Shown here piece after piece: positions 16,415-25,087 of a DNA stretch of 37,349 bases. Origin of the DNA: Prochlorococcus sp. W8 (GTDB lineage Bacteria > Cyanobacteriota > Cyanobacteriia > PCC-6307 > Cyanobiaceae); assembly GCA_000291825.1 (NCBI GenBank), contig ALPF01000044.1, positions 1-37,349 of the forward strand, written 5' to 3'. Both the position numbers and the translations under genes were made by a program. The notes beneath the pieces were generated by a model, which had not been told where the DNA came from, did no database searches, and was given only the letters and a program-made list of their open reading frames with translations. Each line of letters begins with the position of its first letter. Positions within the stretch are counted from its first letter, which is position 1.

Positions 16415-17404
16415 ATGACACAACTTTTTTATGATTCTGACGCCGATCTTAGTCTTTTGAGTAATAAAACTCTTGCAATTATAGGTTATGGTTCCCAAGG
16501 CCACGCGCATGCCCTTAATCTCAAAGATAGTGGAATGGATGTGATTGTTGGTTTATACAAAGGTAGTAAATCTGAAAGTAAAGCTATTAATGATGGGTTA
16601 AAAGTATTTACCGTTGCTGAAGCTTGTGATAAGGCTGATTGGATCATGGTCTTACTTCCAGATGAGTTCCAAAGTGATATCTATGAAAAAGAAATAAAGC
16701 CTTATTTAAAACCTGGGAAGATACTAAGCTTTGCTCACGGGTTCAATATAAGATTTAAATTAATAAAACCTCCTTCGTTTATTGATGTAGTAATGATCGC
16801 GCCAAAAGGTCCTGGTCACACAGTTCGATGGGAATACCAAAATGGCCAAGGGGTGCCTGCTTTAATTGCTGTTGAACAGGATTATTCAGGGAATGCAAGA
16901 GCGTTAGCGATGGCATATGCAAAAGGGATCGGTGGGACCAGAGCAGGTATTCTTGAGACAAATTTTAAAGAAGAAACAGAGACAGATCTTTTTGGGGAAC
17001 AAGCAGTTTTATGCGGTGGATTATCTGAATTAGTAAAAGCTGGATTTGAAACTTTAGTTGAAGCTGGTTATCAGCCAGAGTTAGCTTATTTTGAATGTCT
17101 TCATGAAGTTAAATTGATTGTTGATCTAATGGTAAAGGGAGGTCTTTCTCAGATGCGCGACTCGATCTCAAATACAGCTGAGTATGGAGATTATGTAAGT
17201 GGGAAGAGACTTATTAATAATGAAACTAGAGAAGAAATGAAAAGAATTTTAGGGGATATCCAAGATGGCACTTTTGCAAGAAACTTTGTAAGTGAATGCA
17301 AAGATGGCAAGCCATATATGACTAAACAAAGAGAAGATAACTCTAATCACAAAATTGAAATTGTTGGGAAAGGACTTCGATCTATGTTCAGTTGGCTAAA
17401 GTAA
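16415..17404 (+). CDS. ilvC: ketol-acid reductoisomerase (class I)
   Basis: 329 aa, NADPH- and Mg-dependent enzyme of valine, leucine and isoleucine synthesis. It isomerises and reduces acetolactate or acetohydroxybutyrate. N-terminal Rossmann motif [19 protein letters not shown] (GxGxxG at residues 24-29), [10 protein letters not shown], then the knotted C-terminal domain with the metal ligands in [17 protein letters not shown] and the [13 protein letters not shown] helix. Length is standard for the class I enzyme. The 116-nt upstream gap with an inverted repeat probably carries its promoter. The 3' end overlaps cobD by 13 nt, so the two are likely co-transcribed. Confidence 0.97.
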   Translation: MTQLFYDSDADLSLLSNKTLAIIGYGSQGHAHALNLKDSGMDVIVGLYKGSKSESKAINDGLKVFTVAEACDKADWIMVLLPDEFQSDIYEKEIKPYLKPGKILSFAHGFNIRFKLIKPPSFIDVVMIAPKGPGHTVRWEYQNGQGVPALIAVEQDYSGNARALAMAYAKGIGGTRAGILETNFKEETETDLFGEQAVLCGGLSELVKAGFETLVEAGYQPELAYFECLHEVKLIVDLMVKGGLSQMRDSISNTAEYGDYVSGKRLINNETREEMKRILGDIQDGTFARNFVSECKDGKPYMTKQREDNSNHKIEIVGKGLRSMFSWLK

Positions 17405-18423
17405 ACATCTTTTTATTAGTAATCAGCTCCATCGGATTAGATTTATTAATAGGAGATCCATTATATCTTGTACATCCTGTTCAAGTAATGGGTTTTTTTA
17501 TAAGGAAGTCATCTAAATATTGTGGCCATCTTTTTAATAAAAAAGAAAATTTACTTAAATGGAGCGGACTATTAATAGCTTTTATGACAATATTGGCAAG
17601 TTTTTCTGTAGGAAAGACCCTAGAGATATTTTTCTTAAAATCAAATAATAATATCTTCTATGGTTTAGCTATGTTATTTGGTTTGTCAAGTTGCTTAGCG
17701 ACTAAAAGTCTCATTTCCAGAGTTAGAGAAATCTCATATTTGATAAATAAAAAATCTATAGATGAGAATTCGTTGAAAAAAATAGTTTCAAAAGTTCAAA
17801 ATATTGTAAGTCGGGACGTCACTTTATCCTCTCTTGAGGATTTATTAAGATCTACCGTAGAGAGTTTGACTGAAAATTCTGTAGATGGGATATTTGGACC
17901 ATTATTTTGGATTTTTATAGGTACTTTTTCTATTCATTATTCTATTTATCTCCCAGGACCTCTCTCCTTAGGGTTCACTTACAAAGCAATAAGTACATTA
18001 GATTCAATGATCGGATACAAATATGATTTTTATAAAAAACTAGGTTTTTTTAGTGCAAAAATTGAAGATTTTGCAACTTACATTCCAGCAAGATTAGTTG
18101 TTTATAGTTTACCTTTTGTAAAAAAAGGGACAAAAAAATACTTTAAACTCATTCAAACAGTCTTTAAGGAAGGACATCGATATGAATCTCCTAATGCAGG
18201 CATTTCAGAAGGTATATTTGCTTATGTTGCGAATATTCAACTAGGTGGTGAAAATATCTACCCAAATGGTGTAGTTAAAAAACCAATATTAAATTCATTA
18301 GGAGAAAAATGCAGCTTTAACTCTGTAGAAATAATAAAAAATTTAATTTTTAGATTACTTTTACTGTGGATCTTTCTTTTTAGTATTATTTTTCTATTAA
18401 TTTATTTGCAACAAACGACTTAG
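17392..18423 (+). CDS. cobD: adenosylcobinamide-phosphate synthase
   Basis: 343 aa integral membrane enzyme (CbiB/CobD family) that attaches the aminopropanol arm to adenosylcobyric acid late in cobalamin (or pseudocobalamin) synthesis. Seen: N-terminal [19 protein letters not shown], the [17 protein letters not shown] segment and [21 protein letters not shown], all family hallmarks, with several hydrophobic helices and a final C-terminal helix. Start TTG at 17392 overlaps the end of ilvC; there is no ATG nearby that would keep the conserved N-terminus. Its location after ilvC, not near other cob genes, follows the scattered cobalamin gene layout of picocyanobacteria. Confidence 0.92.
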   Translation: MAKVNIFLLVISSIGLDLLIGDPLYLVHPVQVMGFFIRKSSKYCGHLFNKKENLLKWSGLLIAFMTILASFSVGKTLEIFFLKSNNNIFYGLAMLFGLSSCLATKSLISRVREISYLINKKSIDENSLKKIVSKVQNIVSRDVTLSSLEDLLRSTVESLTENSVDGIFGPLFWIFIGTFSIHYSIYLPGPLSLGFTYKAISTLDSMIGYKYDFYKKLGFFSAKIEDFATYIPARLVVYSLPFVKKGTKKYFKLIQTVFKEGHRYESPNAGISEGIFAYVANIQLGGENIYPNGVVKKPILNSLGEKCSFNSVEIIKNLIFRLLLLWIFLFSIIFLLIYLQQTT

Positions 18424-18427
18424 AAAT

Positions 18428-18450
18428 TTTTTTCTTAATATGAGAAAAAA
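18428..18450 (+). promoter_or_regulatory. leader hairpin just before hli
   Basis: TTTTTTCT (18428-18435), loop TAATATG, AGAAAAAA (18443-18450), a perfect 8-bp stem ending 8 nt before the hli ATG. The only purine-rich ribosome-binding-like stretch (AAAAAAGG, 18445-18452) is partly inside the stem, so folding could limit translation. The stem is all A-T except one pair, hence weak. Confidence 0.35.
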
Positions 18451-18458
18451 GGTATTAA

Positions 18459-18701
18459 ATGGAAAAGAAGGATTTTCAAAATAACTCATTAGAGACTGAA
18501 ATTAACATATCAAATGATGATGAATACAATAGTAAATGGATAAATAATAGTGGCGAAGAAGTAAAACAGGTATTCGGATTTAATCCTAGTGCAGAACTTG
18601 TTAACGGAAGAGCAGCAATGGTGGGATTTTTGATGTTAATATTAACTGAATTAGTCCTAAAAGGTCGTCCCGTGACTTCATCAATTTTTGGTATTAATTA
18701 A
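18459..18701 (+). CDS. hli: high-light-inducible protein (Hli/SCP)
   Basis: 80 aa single-helix chlorophyll-binding protein of the thylakoid membrane. It protects against excess light and binds near photosystem II and chlorophyll-biosynthesis complexes. The C-terminal half has the family motif FGFNPSAELVNGRAAMVGFL (E46, N49 and R51 are the pigment and salt-bridge residues of the LHC-type helix), followed by the membrane stretch LMLILTELVL. The N-terminal 40 residues are acidic and not conserved. Family members are commonly induced by high light and nutrient stress; a short leader hairpin precedes the start. It is a longer Hli of the core type rather than the very short phage-like type. Confidence 0.93.
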   Translation: MEKKDFQNNSLETEINISNDDEYNSKWINNSGEEVKQVFGFNPSAELVNGRAAMVGFLMLILTELVLKGRPVTSSIFGIN

Positions 18702-18703
18702 AA

Positions 18704-18916
18704 ATGGATTGGAAAGAAAATAAAAATCTTAAGGTCATACTCTATATTTCTTCTTGGGTTATTATTTGGGGATCGGTTGGATCACTTATTGATTATCCTC
18801 TTTACAAAGCAGAAATTTATATTGAAGGTTCTATCTGGCAATATTTGACTTTTACAATTACAGGAATAATATCTTTTTTAATAGGCTTCAAAATTTATAA
18901 AAAATTGAAACTATAA
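18704..18916 (+). CDS. small two-helix membrane protein, function unknown
   Basis: 70 aa with two hydrophobic helices (about residues 9-28, KVILYISSWVIIWGSVGSLI, and 45-62, YLTFTITGIISFLIGF), separated by a short loop DYPLYKAEIYIEG. It starts 2 nt after the hli stop and is therefore probably co-transcribed with it, which hints at a thylakoid or stress role (inference). No known family recognised. Its last codons overlap the 3' end of the convergent gene by 6 nt. Confidence 0.7.
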   Translation: MDWKENKNLKVILYISSWVIIWGSVGSLIDYPLYKAEIYIEGSIWQYLTFTITGIISFLIGFKIYKKLKL

Positions 18917-19168
18917 AAATCTGTATCTAAATCTTTTGATGACTTTTGCAGGTTGAGAATCATCATTTTTTTCATATAGTATCCATTGATGCGTTTCGGT
19001 ATCGTGATCACATCCTAAGTTTTGATTATTTGAATTAAAACTAGCTATTGTTGAATGACACATTTGGTCAGCCTCAAAAGCTGATTTAAAACTTAATAAC
19101 CAATAACTTAATATTCCAATAATTACAATCAATATAATTGACTGAAAAATTGTGCTTATGAATTTCAT
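18911..19168 (-). CDS. small membrane-anchored protein, function unknown
   Basis: 85 aa. One N-terminal membrane helix or signal anchor (about residues 5-26, STIFQSIILIVIIGILSYWLL), then a short outside domain with two cysteines (DQMCHST ... NLGCDHD) that could form a disulphide, and a basic end KRFRYRFL. ATG at 19168. Third of three consecutive minus-strand small genes. No family recognised; coding status is supported by the sensible topology and the tail-to-tail fit with its neighbour. Confidence 0.62.
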   Translation of the reverse strand: MKFISTIFQSIILIVIIGILSYWLLSFKSAFEADQMCHSTIASFNSNNQNLGCDHDTETHQWILYEKNDDSQPAKVIKRFRYRFL

Positions 19169-19206
19169 CCTTTATTTTTAGTTTGAAATTTAAATATATC
19201 ATTAAA

Positions 19207-19455
19207 CTATCTCCCTACATTAAAAATAAAATCATGAAATGTATCATTATTAAAAAACAAAAGAATACCTACAACAAAAAATAAATTAAGACCCAATACA
19301 ATAAATGCAAAGATATTGATTTGCCTCTTACCAGGTAATGTATAAGTAAACTTTTTTTCAGCTAAGATTTTTGAAAGACCTTTTTTAGGTTCGCTTTCAT
19401 TTTCAACTTTGTTATTAACTCCATTTGATTTATCAGAGAAACCCTTATTATTCAT
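19207..19455 (-). CDS. small single-helix membrane protein, function unknown
   Basis: 82 aa. A polar, charged N-terminal half (MNNKGFSDKSNG ... SEPKKGLSKILAEKKFTYTLPGKRQ) followed by one membrane helix (about residues 46-67, INIFAFIVLGLNLFFVVGILLFF) and a short tail. Tail-anchor-like topology. It resembles small picocyanobacterial proteins of unknown function, but I cannot name a family. Confidence 0.65.
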   Translation of the reverse strand: MNNKGFSDKSNGVNNKVENESEPKKGLSKILAEKKFTYTLPGKRQINIFAFIVLGLNLFFVVGILLFFNNDTFHDFIFNVGR

Positions 19456-19508
19456 GAAATGTAGTAATCAGTTTAATAATATTGTAGATTTTTATTTTTA
19501 TTCTAAAA

Positions 19509-19829
19509 TTAACAATTTTTAATTAGATTATTCTTAATACTAGATTCCTGAATAATATCATTTCCCTCAAAATACAAATTTTTAATAAGTACTGTTTGAA
19601 TACCAAGTAAAGTTGATTGACATTTAAAATTTCCCTTATTAGATGCTTCTACTTGTAACTTCTCCATAATCAAAATTAATTCTTTACATTCCTCAAAATT
19701 ACTTTTTCTTAAACATTTTTTTAATTCGTCGAAATTAAGATTATTAATAATATTTATTTCAGCTATAGAGTAATTGGGAAGAAAATTTAAAAAGAACAAT
19801 ATTAAAAGAATCAAGTAATTCTTCTTCAT
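19509..19829 (-). CDS. small exported protein, function unknown
   Basis: 106 aa with a clear signal peptide: MKKNYLILLILFFLNFLPNYSIAE, with a likely signal peptidase I cut after SIA. The mature part (about 82 aa) has four cysteines (KKCLRK, FEECKE, FKCQST, KNC), enough for two disulphides, so it is probably a small periplasmic protein. ATG at 19829. The gene runs on the minus strand behind hup but is separated from it by a terminator. No family recognised. Confidence 0.68.
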   Translation of the reverse strand: MKKNYLILLILFFLNFLPNYSIAEINIINNLNFDELKKCLRKSNFEECKELILIMEKLQVEASNKGNFKCQSTLLGIQTVLIKNLYFEGNDIIQESSIKNNLIKNC

Positions 19830-19899
19830 TAGTACAAATTTTTATCAAGGTGTAGTAATAAAATCAAACTGCTCTTAAAAGAACTTAATAAGGAATTAA

Positions 19900-19924
19900 A
19901 AAGGTGCTCAATATGAGCACCTTT
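19900..19924 (-). terminator. rho-independent terminator after hup
   Basis: AAAGGTGCTC (19900-19909), AATAT, GAGCACCTTT (19915-19924): a 10-bp stem. On the minus strand the stem is followed by a T run (AAAAA on plus just before 19900), 25 nt beyond the hup stop codon. A good intrinsic terminator for hup. Confidence 0.85.
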
Positions 19925-19949
19925 ATGAAAGAAAAGATTCAAGAGTATA

Positions 19950-20225
19950 TTAACCCTGAACTCTATCCTTAAATAACTTCCCTGCTGAAAATGTAGGTAC
20001 TCTTTTAGCAGGTATTGCTATTTTTTCGCCTGTTTTGGGATTTAAGCCCTGCCTTGCAGAACGATCTCTTGGTTCAAAAGAACCAAATCCGAGTATGGAG
20101 ACTTTTTTACCCTCCACCACCGAATCAACGATAGTTTCAATAGCTGCATCAACTACTAAAGAAACATCTGTTTTTGTGAGCTCAGTACGAGCCGCTACAA
20201 GGTTTACTAAATCAGCTTTGTTCAT
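19950..20225 (-). CDS. hup: DNA-binding protein HU
   Basis: 91 aa histone-like nucleoid protein that bends DNA non-specifically as a dimer. Seen: MNKADLVNLVAARTELTKTD start, the hydrophobic core VSILGFGSFEPRDR and the beta-arm signature GLNPKTGEKIAIPAKRVPTFSAGK with the intercalating Pro. Complete and typical. It reads away from a 546-base non-coding region that must hold its promoter, and is followed by a strong terminator, so it is monocistronic. Confidence 0.96.
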   Translation of the reverse strand: MNKADLVNLVAARTELTKTDVSLVVDAAIETIVDSVVEGKKVSILGFGSFEPRDRSARQGLNPKTGEKIAIPAKRVPTFSAGKLFKDRVQG

Positions 20226-20316
20226 TGAATTGTTTGTATAGCAGAGATTTTATAAGACTATTTTTAAAAAGTCTAAATATCTCGAACTTGCATATCATAT
20301 GGAGCAAATACAAATA

Positions 20317-20340
20317 CGGCAACCGAAAATGCCGGCGGCG
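20317..20340. promoter_or_regulatory. GC-rich hairpin patch upstream of hup
   Basis: CGGCA (20317-20321), loop ACCGAAAA, TGCCG (20330-20334), followed by GCGGCG. A run this rich in G and C stands out in a very AT-rich intergenic region. It is about 90 nt upstream of the hup start, so it may lie in the hup promoter or leader. Confidence 0.35.
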
Positions 20341-20520
20341 CAAAGCTTTATACAAACTTTACTGACATTTATATCAATAATTTTTAAGAATATAAGAAAA
20401 TAAATTTTTACCCATAAAGAAATTGTAGGTTTTTCAAAACTCCCAAAACAATTGCTATGACTAACTTTTTTCTAAGAGCTATTGAATCAGATTAACTCAC
20501 AAACATCATTAAGTTTGAAA

Positions 20521-20553
20521 AATAATAAAAATGGAAAACTTTTATTATTTTTT
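20521..20553 (+). terminator. AT-rich terminator-like hairpin in the hup-glgX gap
   Basis: AATAATAAAA (20521-20530), loop ATGGAAAAC, TTTTATTATT (20540-20549), then more T. A perfect 10-bp stem, though only of A-T pairs. No annotated plus-strand gene ends just upstream, so if it works it would end an unannotated transcript. Confidence 0.4.
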
Positions 20554-20771
20554 ATTAACTTTCTAATATATTTCCTTCTCATCACATGAAAGAAAATTTA
20601 TTCAATAAAATTTTTTGTAGTAATTAAGTTTTTTTTTATTAATTCAGTCCATATTTGCTAAATAAATCTTAAAAACATGAAAATTGAGTATTTTATTAAT
20701 TTTAAGAATTATGATCAAGTTAATGGATTAAAAATTTCTAAATTCATTATCATCATTTATCTAATTTAAAA

Positions 20772-22811
20772 TTGTCAGGTATTAATATTGGTCAGCCATC
20801 ACCGCTTGGTAGTTCCATTACAAAACTTGGCGTAAATTTTTCTATAGTCGCTACTAATGCAGATTTTATTGAAATATTAATTTTTGAAGATAAGAACTCA
20901 ACTCAACCAAAATTTATTTATCGACTTGATGAAAAGTTTAAATCTGGCCCATATTGGCATGCGGAAATTGAGGGATTAGCTGAAAATACTTTTTATGCCT
21001 ATAGGGTCCATCAAAAGAAGAATAATATTAATAATGATTACTCTGAGAAAATTTTAATTGATCCTTGCTCAAGAGGAGTTGTTGGTTGGGATAATTATCA
21101 AAGAGAAAAATCAGTTACTCATGGAAGTAATTTAAATTGCGCTCTAAAAAGTGTTGTCTGCGAAAGAGATAAATTTAACTTTGAAGAGTATCCCAGACCA
21201 AAACATTCATGGGAGGATTCAATTATTTATGAATTACATGTTGAGGCATTTACAAAAAGTTATTTTTGTAAGGATCCTGATGAGGAGCAAAGTTGCTTCA
21301 AAAAAATTAAATCAAAAATTCCTTATTTAAAAGAACTTGGCATAACTGCAATAGAACTACTTCCAATATTTTGCTTTGATCCCAATGATTCTCCAAATGG
21401 ACTTAGTAATTTCTGGGGATATAGTCCTATTAACTGGTTTTCACCTCATTATCAATATTTTTCCGATGAATCTCCCAAAATAATAAGAAATGAATTGAGA
21501 GCATTTGTACAAGAGTGTCATAAATTCGGTATCGAAGTCATCTTAGATGTTGTTTATAACCATACTTCAGAAGGGAATGAATTTGGTCCCACACTATCTT
21601 GGAAGGGGATAGATGAAAACCTTTATTATTTCCTAGATAAGGATAAAGGCTTCAAAGATGTAAGCGGATGTGGTAATACAATTGCTGCTAATAGGGGACT
21701 TGTAAGAAAATTAATAATTGATTCATTAAAATGTTGGGCCAATGAATTTGGGATAGATGGGTTTCGATTTGATTTAGGCATCGCTCTAACAAGGGGTGAA
21801 AATTTAACCCCTTTGGATAACCCGCCGCTTTTTGAAGATATCGAATCTGATCCAGAATTAACATCAATAAAACTTATTAGCGAGCCATGGGATTGTGGTG
21901 GACTTTATAAGATAAAAGATTTCCCATCGCGCTCAACCTACACATGGAATGGTCATTTTAGAGATGACGTACGAAAGTTTTGGAAAGGTGATGAAGATAC
22001 TGCATGGAATATGAGTGATAAAATCCAAGGAAGTCCAAATATATATGGAGGGGCTTATAAACCTATCAAATCAATTAATTTTGTGAGTGCTCACGATGGA
22101 TTCACCTTAAAAGATTTAGTCAGTTTTAACAAAAAATATAACTTTGCTAACAAAGAGCAAAATAGAGATGGTGAAAACACTAACAATTCATGGAATCATG
22201 GAGTAGAGGGCCCAACTAGCGACAATATTATTAAATCAATCAGAAAACAACAACAAAAAAATCTTCTTTTTTCTTTATTTATTTCTAAAGGAATCCCAAT
22301 GATGCTTATGGGTGATGAAATTGGCAGATCACAAGGGGGGAACAATAATACTTGGTGTCAAAACAACCCTCTTGGATGGATGAATTGGAATAAGAATGAG
22401 CAGGATCTTGAACTTCTTAATTATGTAAAATTGCTAATTAAAATAAGAAAAAAATTTATTTATTTATTTAATCCCTCTCATATTAATTCAGTAGGATTAA
22501 TAAATTATCAATGGCATGGAATAAAAACTAATAGTCCAGATTGGAGTAGTTGGTCTCATACCTTGGCTTTTAGCTTAAATAAATGCACTAGTAATCAACC
22601 TCTAATATGGATAGCCTTAAATGCATATTCAAAAGATATAAAATTTTCTCCTCCAAAGCCTTCTAAAAATTGGTTAAAGCTAATCGATACATTTGAATCA
22701 TCTCAATTAAAACCTGTAATATTTAATGATAAATTATTAGAAGTAAAAAGTAGAAGTACCGTAATGCTTGTTGCTAATGAATTACTTGGTAATAATAATC
22801 AAATTGATTAA
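20772..22811 (+). CDS. glgX: glycogen debranching enzyme (isoamylase type, GlgX-like)
   Basis: 679 aa GH13 enzyme that hydrolyses alpha-1,6 branches during glycogen breakdown in the cytoplasm. An N-terminal CBM48-like domain (QPSPLGSSITKLGVNFSI) precedes the catalytic barrel with the four conserved regions: LDVVYNHTSEG, GIDGFRFDLG (nucleophile D334), LISEPWDCGG (acid/base E371) and SAHDGFTL (D442). NRDGENTNNSWNHG is typical of bacterial GlgX/TreX. The start is TTG at 20772; in-frame stops upstream and the lack of an ATG leave it as the best choice. The stop codon directly abuts the tRNA-Gly gene on the other strand. Confidence 0.92.
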   Translation: MSGINIGQPSPLGSSITKLGVNFSIVATNADFIEILIFEDKNSTQPKFIYRLDEKFKSGPYWHAEIEGLAENTFYAYRVHQKKNNINNDYSEKILIDPCSRGVVGWDNYQREKSVTHGSNLNCALKSVVCERDKFNFEEYPRPKHSWEDSIIYELHVEAFTKSYFCKDPDEEQSCFKKIKSKIPYLKELGITAIELLPIFCFDPNDSPNGLSNFWGYSPINWFSPHYQYFSDESPKIIRNELRAFVQECHKFGIEVILDVVYNHTSEGNEFGPTLSWKGIDENLYYFLDKDKGFKDVSGCGNTIAANRGLVRKLIIDSLKCWANEFGIDGFRFDLGIALTRGENLTPLDNPPLFEDIESDPELTSIKLISEPWDCGGLYKIKDFPSRSTYTWNGHFRDDVRKFWKGDEDTAWNMSDKIQGSPNIYGGAYKPIKSINFVSAHDGFTLKDLVSFNKKYNFANKEQNRDGENTNNSWNHGVEGPTSDNIIKSIRKQQQKNLLFSLFISKGIPMMLMGDEIGRSQGGNNNTWCQNNPLGWMNWNKNEQDLELLNYVKLLIKIRKKFIYLFNPSHINSVGLINYQWHGIKTNSPDWSSWSHTLAFSLNKCTSNQPLIWIALNAYSKDIKFSPPKPSKNWLKLIDTFESSQLKPVIFNDKLLEVKSRSTVMLVANELLGNNNQID

Positions 22812-22882
<71 letters not shown>

Positions 22883-22944
22883 GTAATGCAAAAATCATTA
22901 CATTTGCAATAATACATTATCAAACAATCAACAACTGAAAAAGA

Positions 22945-24318
22945 TTGAAAAATTCACACTCAAAAAATATAACTGGGTCAAGAACTAGATTAATGCTTTC
23001 TTATGGGTTAGGAGATGCTGGGACAGGACTTGCTAATGCTCAATTTGGTTTCTACCTCTTCCCCTTCTTTACTTGTGCGGCTGGCTTACCCCCATGGATA
23101 GCAAGTTCAATCTTGATGACTATTAAGCTCTGGGACGCAATGAATGATCCTTTGATTGGCTGGATGAGTGATCATACTCAATCAAGATGGGGGCCAAGAC
23201 TACCTTGGATGATTGGAGCATCACTCCCTTTTGGGATTTTTTTAGCTGCAATGTGGTGGATTCCAAATGATTACAGCATCAAAGAAAAAACTTTTTACTA
23301 CATATTTACATCAATCTTGTACATGACTGCTTATACATCTGTAAATCTTCCTTATGGAGCATTAGCAACAGAAATTAGTGAAGATGAAACTATAAGAACT
23401 AGACTTAACGCTGCGAGATTTACTGGTTCAATATTAGCTTCTTTATCAGGATTAACTTTAGGAGCAATATGCCTAACAAAAGGAGATATAGGTTACCTAA
23501 CAATGGGAAGAATTTCAGGCACTATTGTCGCACTAATAACTTTGCTGGCAACTTGGGGTCTATCTCCATTTGCAAAGATTGCAAGAAAACCCATCAATAA
23601 AATACAACCAATAAAAAATCAATTCAAGCGTATTTTAAAGAATAAAATTTTTATAAAGGTGATCTATCTTTATTTACTTCTTTGGTGCGGATTACAGTTA
23701 ATGCAAACAGTATCATTAATATATTTACAACAAGTCATGAATTTACCAAGAGGTATATCCTTTTGGATTATCATTCCTTTTCAAATCAGCGCTCTTTTAG
23801 GATTGCAAATTTGGAGTTTTTATTCTAATAAATATGGAAGAGTTCAAGCATTAAGAATAGGTGGATTTATATGGATCGGTGGCTGCTTGATCGCAATGAT
23901 ATTACCTCCATTGTCAAATAATTTTGAAATAAATTCTTTCAATATAGATTCTATAAAAATGCTAATTTTATTTCTAACAATATTATTTGTTGGATTTGGA
24001 GCATCAACAGCATATTTAATACCTTGGTCTTTATTGCCAGATGCTATTGATCATGATCCAGAGAAAGCCGCAGGAATTTATACTGCTTGGATGGTTTTAT
24101 GTCAAAAACTAGGTATTGCTTTAAGCGTAGGATTATTCGGTTATCTACTTACTCTCACTGGTTTCAAGCAAGAAGCCTGTCAAGGACTTCTTGATATCAC
24201 TCAACCATATTCTGCATTAATAACTGTAAGAATTTGCATGGGTTTAATACCTTCTATTCTTGTCTATTGGGGCCTATTAATTATGAGAAAATGGGATCAA
24301 GAATTAATTACAAACTAA
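22945..24318 (+). CDS. GPH-family sugar:cation symporter (MFS, MelB-like)
   Basis: 457 aa with about 12 membrane helices. N-terminal LSYGLGDAGTGLANAQFGFY and the loop DAMNDPLIGWMSDHTQSRWGPRLPWM are hallmarks of the glycoside-pentoside-hexuronide:cation symporter family, as is LLPDAIDHDPEKAAGIYTA in the second half. The Asp residues of MelB's cation site fall in the helix II DAMND region. The substrate cannot be told; family members carry sugars or sugar conjugates with Na+ or H+. Start TTG at 22945 (a TGA lies 9 nt upstream in frame). Neighbouring the glycogen enzyme suggests carbohydrate handling, but a tRNA on the opposite strand separates them. Confidence 0.88.
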   Translation: MKNSHSKNITGSRTRLMLSYGLGDAGTGLANAQFGFYLFPFFTCAAGLPPWIASSILMTIKLWDAMNDPLIGWMSDHTQSRWGPRLPWMIGASLPFGIFLAAMWWIPNDYSIKEKTFYYIFTSILYMTAYTSVNLPYGALATEISEDETIRTRLNAARFTGSILASLSGLTLGAICLTKGDIGYLTMGRISGTIVALITLLATWGLSPFAKIARKPINKIQPIKNQFKRILKNKIFIKVIYLYLLLWCGLQLMQTVSLIYLQQVMNLPRGISFWIIIPFQISALLGLQIWSFYSNKYGRVQALRIGGFIWIGGCLIAMILPPLSNNFEINSFNIDSIKMLILFLTILFVGFGASTAYLIPWSLLPDAIDHDPEKAAGIYTAWMVLCQKLGIALSVGLFGYLLTLTGFKQEACQGLLDITQPYSALITVRICMGLIPSILVYWGLLIMRKWDQELITN

Positions 24319-24327
24319 TCTAGAATT

Positions 24328-25083
24328 ATGTATTGTCCAAAATTCTTAGAACGATTATTTAAAAGTCTGATCATTGGTGGGCAGGCTATTAATTATATTT
24401 TTCAAGGAAAAATATCAAAAAATGATCTTACAGAGCAATTAATGGAATCTGGTCCAGGAAGTTTTTTAATTGTTTTAATAACTGGTATCGCCGCCGGAAC
24501 AGTTTTTAATATTCAAGTTGCTTCACAATTGACAGGCATGGGAGTATCTAGCGAAATTGGAGGACTTTTAGCAGTTGGAATGGCAAGAGAGATGGCTCCT
24601 TTACTTACTGCAACCTTAATGACAGGTAAAGTTGCCACTGCATATGCTGCACAATTAGGCACAATGAAAGTAACAGAACAAATTGATGCCATAACCATGT
24701 TAAAAACAGAGCCAGTTCAATACTTAGTTGTTCCAAGATTATTGTCAATGATAATAATGTCGCCCATACAATGTCTCCTTTTTTTATCTGTAGCATTATG
24801 GAGTGGTCAAATTTGGAGTACTATTTTTTATAACGTTCCTCCTACAATTTTTTGGTCATCTGTACGCTCAGGTAATGTAAGTCTCACTAGTTCTGATCTA
24901 ACTTCAATGATCATTAAATCTATAGTATTTGGTCTGCAGATAGCTATCATTGCATGTGGTTGGGGTCTCACAACGAAAGGAGGTCCTAAAGAAGTTGGAA
25001 CGAGTACTACTGGGGCTGTTGTAATGACCCTTGTTACAGTATCTCTTATGGATGTACTATTGACCCAAATCTTATTTGGATAG
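24328..25083 (+). CDS. MlaE/TGD1-like ABC transporter permease
   Basis: 251 aa integral membrane permease. Hallmarks: GPGSFLIVLITGIAAGTVFNIQVASQLTGMG at the first long helix, LLAVGMAREMAPLLTATLMTGKVATAYAAQLGTMKVTEQIDAITML, and the ending STTGAVVMTLVTVSLMDVLLT. These belong to the MlaE family, which with an ATPase and an MCE substrate-binding protein moves lipids between membranes (TGD1 in chloroplasts). Neither partner gene is in this window. It starts 9 nt after the sugar transporter gene and is followed 4 nt later by the DUF3119 gene, so it is in the same transcript. Confidence 0.9.
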   Translation: MYCPKFLERLFKSLIIGGQAINYIFQGKISKNDLTEQLMESGPGSFLIVLITGIAAGTVFNIQVASQLTGMGVSSEIGGLLAVGMAREMAPLLTATLMTGKVATAYAAQLGTMKVTEQIDAITMLKTEPVQYLVVPRLLSMIIMSPIQCLLFLSVALWSGQIWSTIFYNVPPTIFWSSVRSGNVSLTSSDLTSMIIKSIVFGLQIAIIACGWGLTTKGGPKEVGTSTTGAVVMTLVTVSLMDVLLTQILFG

Positions 25084-25087
25084 ATTT

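Larger units (their letters stand above)
20226..20771. other. 546-base intergenic region between hup and glgX
   Basis: No convincing gene. It holds a GC-rich patch with a small hairpin (20317-20340), a very AT-rich terminator-like hairpin (20521-20553) and two tiny ORFs: 20457-20495 (MTNFFLRAIESD) and 20677-20769 (30 codons, MKIEYFINFKNYDQ...), both doubtful. The promoters of hup (leftward) and glgX (rightward) must lie here. The AT hairpin could end a small plus-strand RNA. Confidence 0.6.

Noticed and set aside
17300-17395. Cobalamin riboswitch before cobD
   Set aside because: cobD overlaps ilvC, leaving no leader, and no B12-box sequence is present.
25076-25087. TTG start for the DUF3119 gene
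   Set aside because: It lies inside the upstream permease gene and adds only four residues; ATG at 25088 is more likely.
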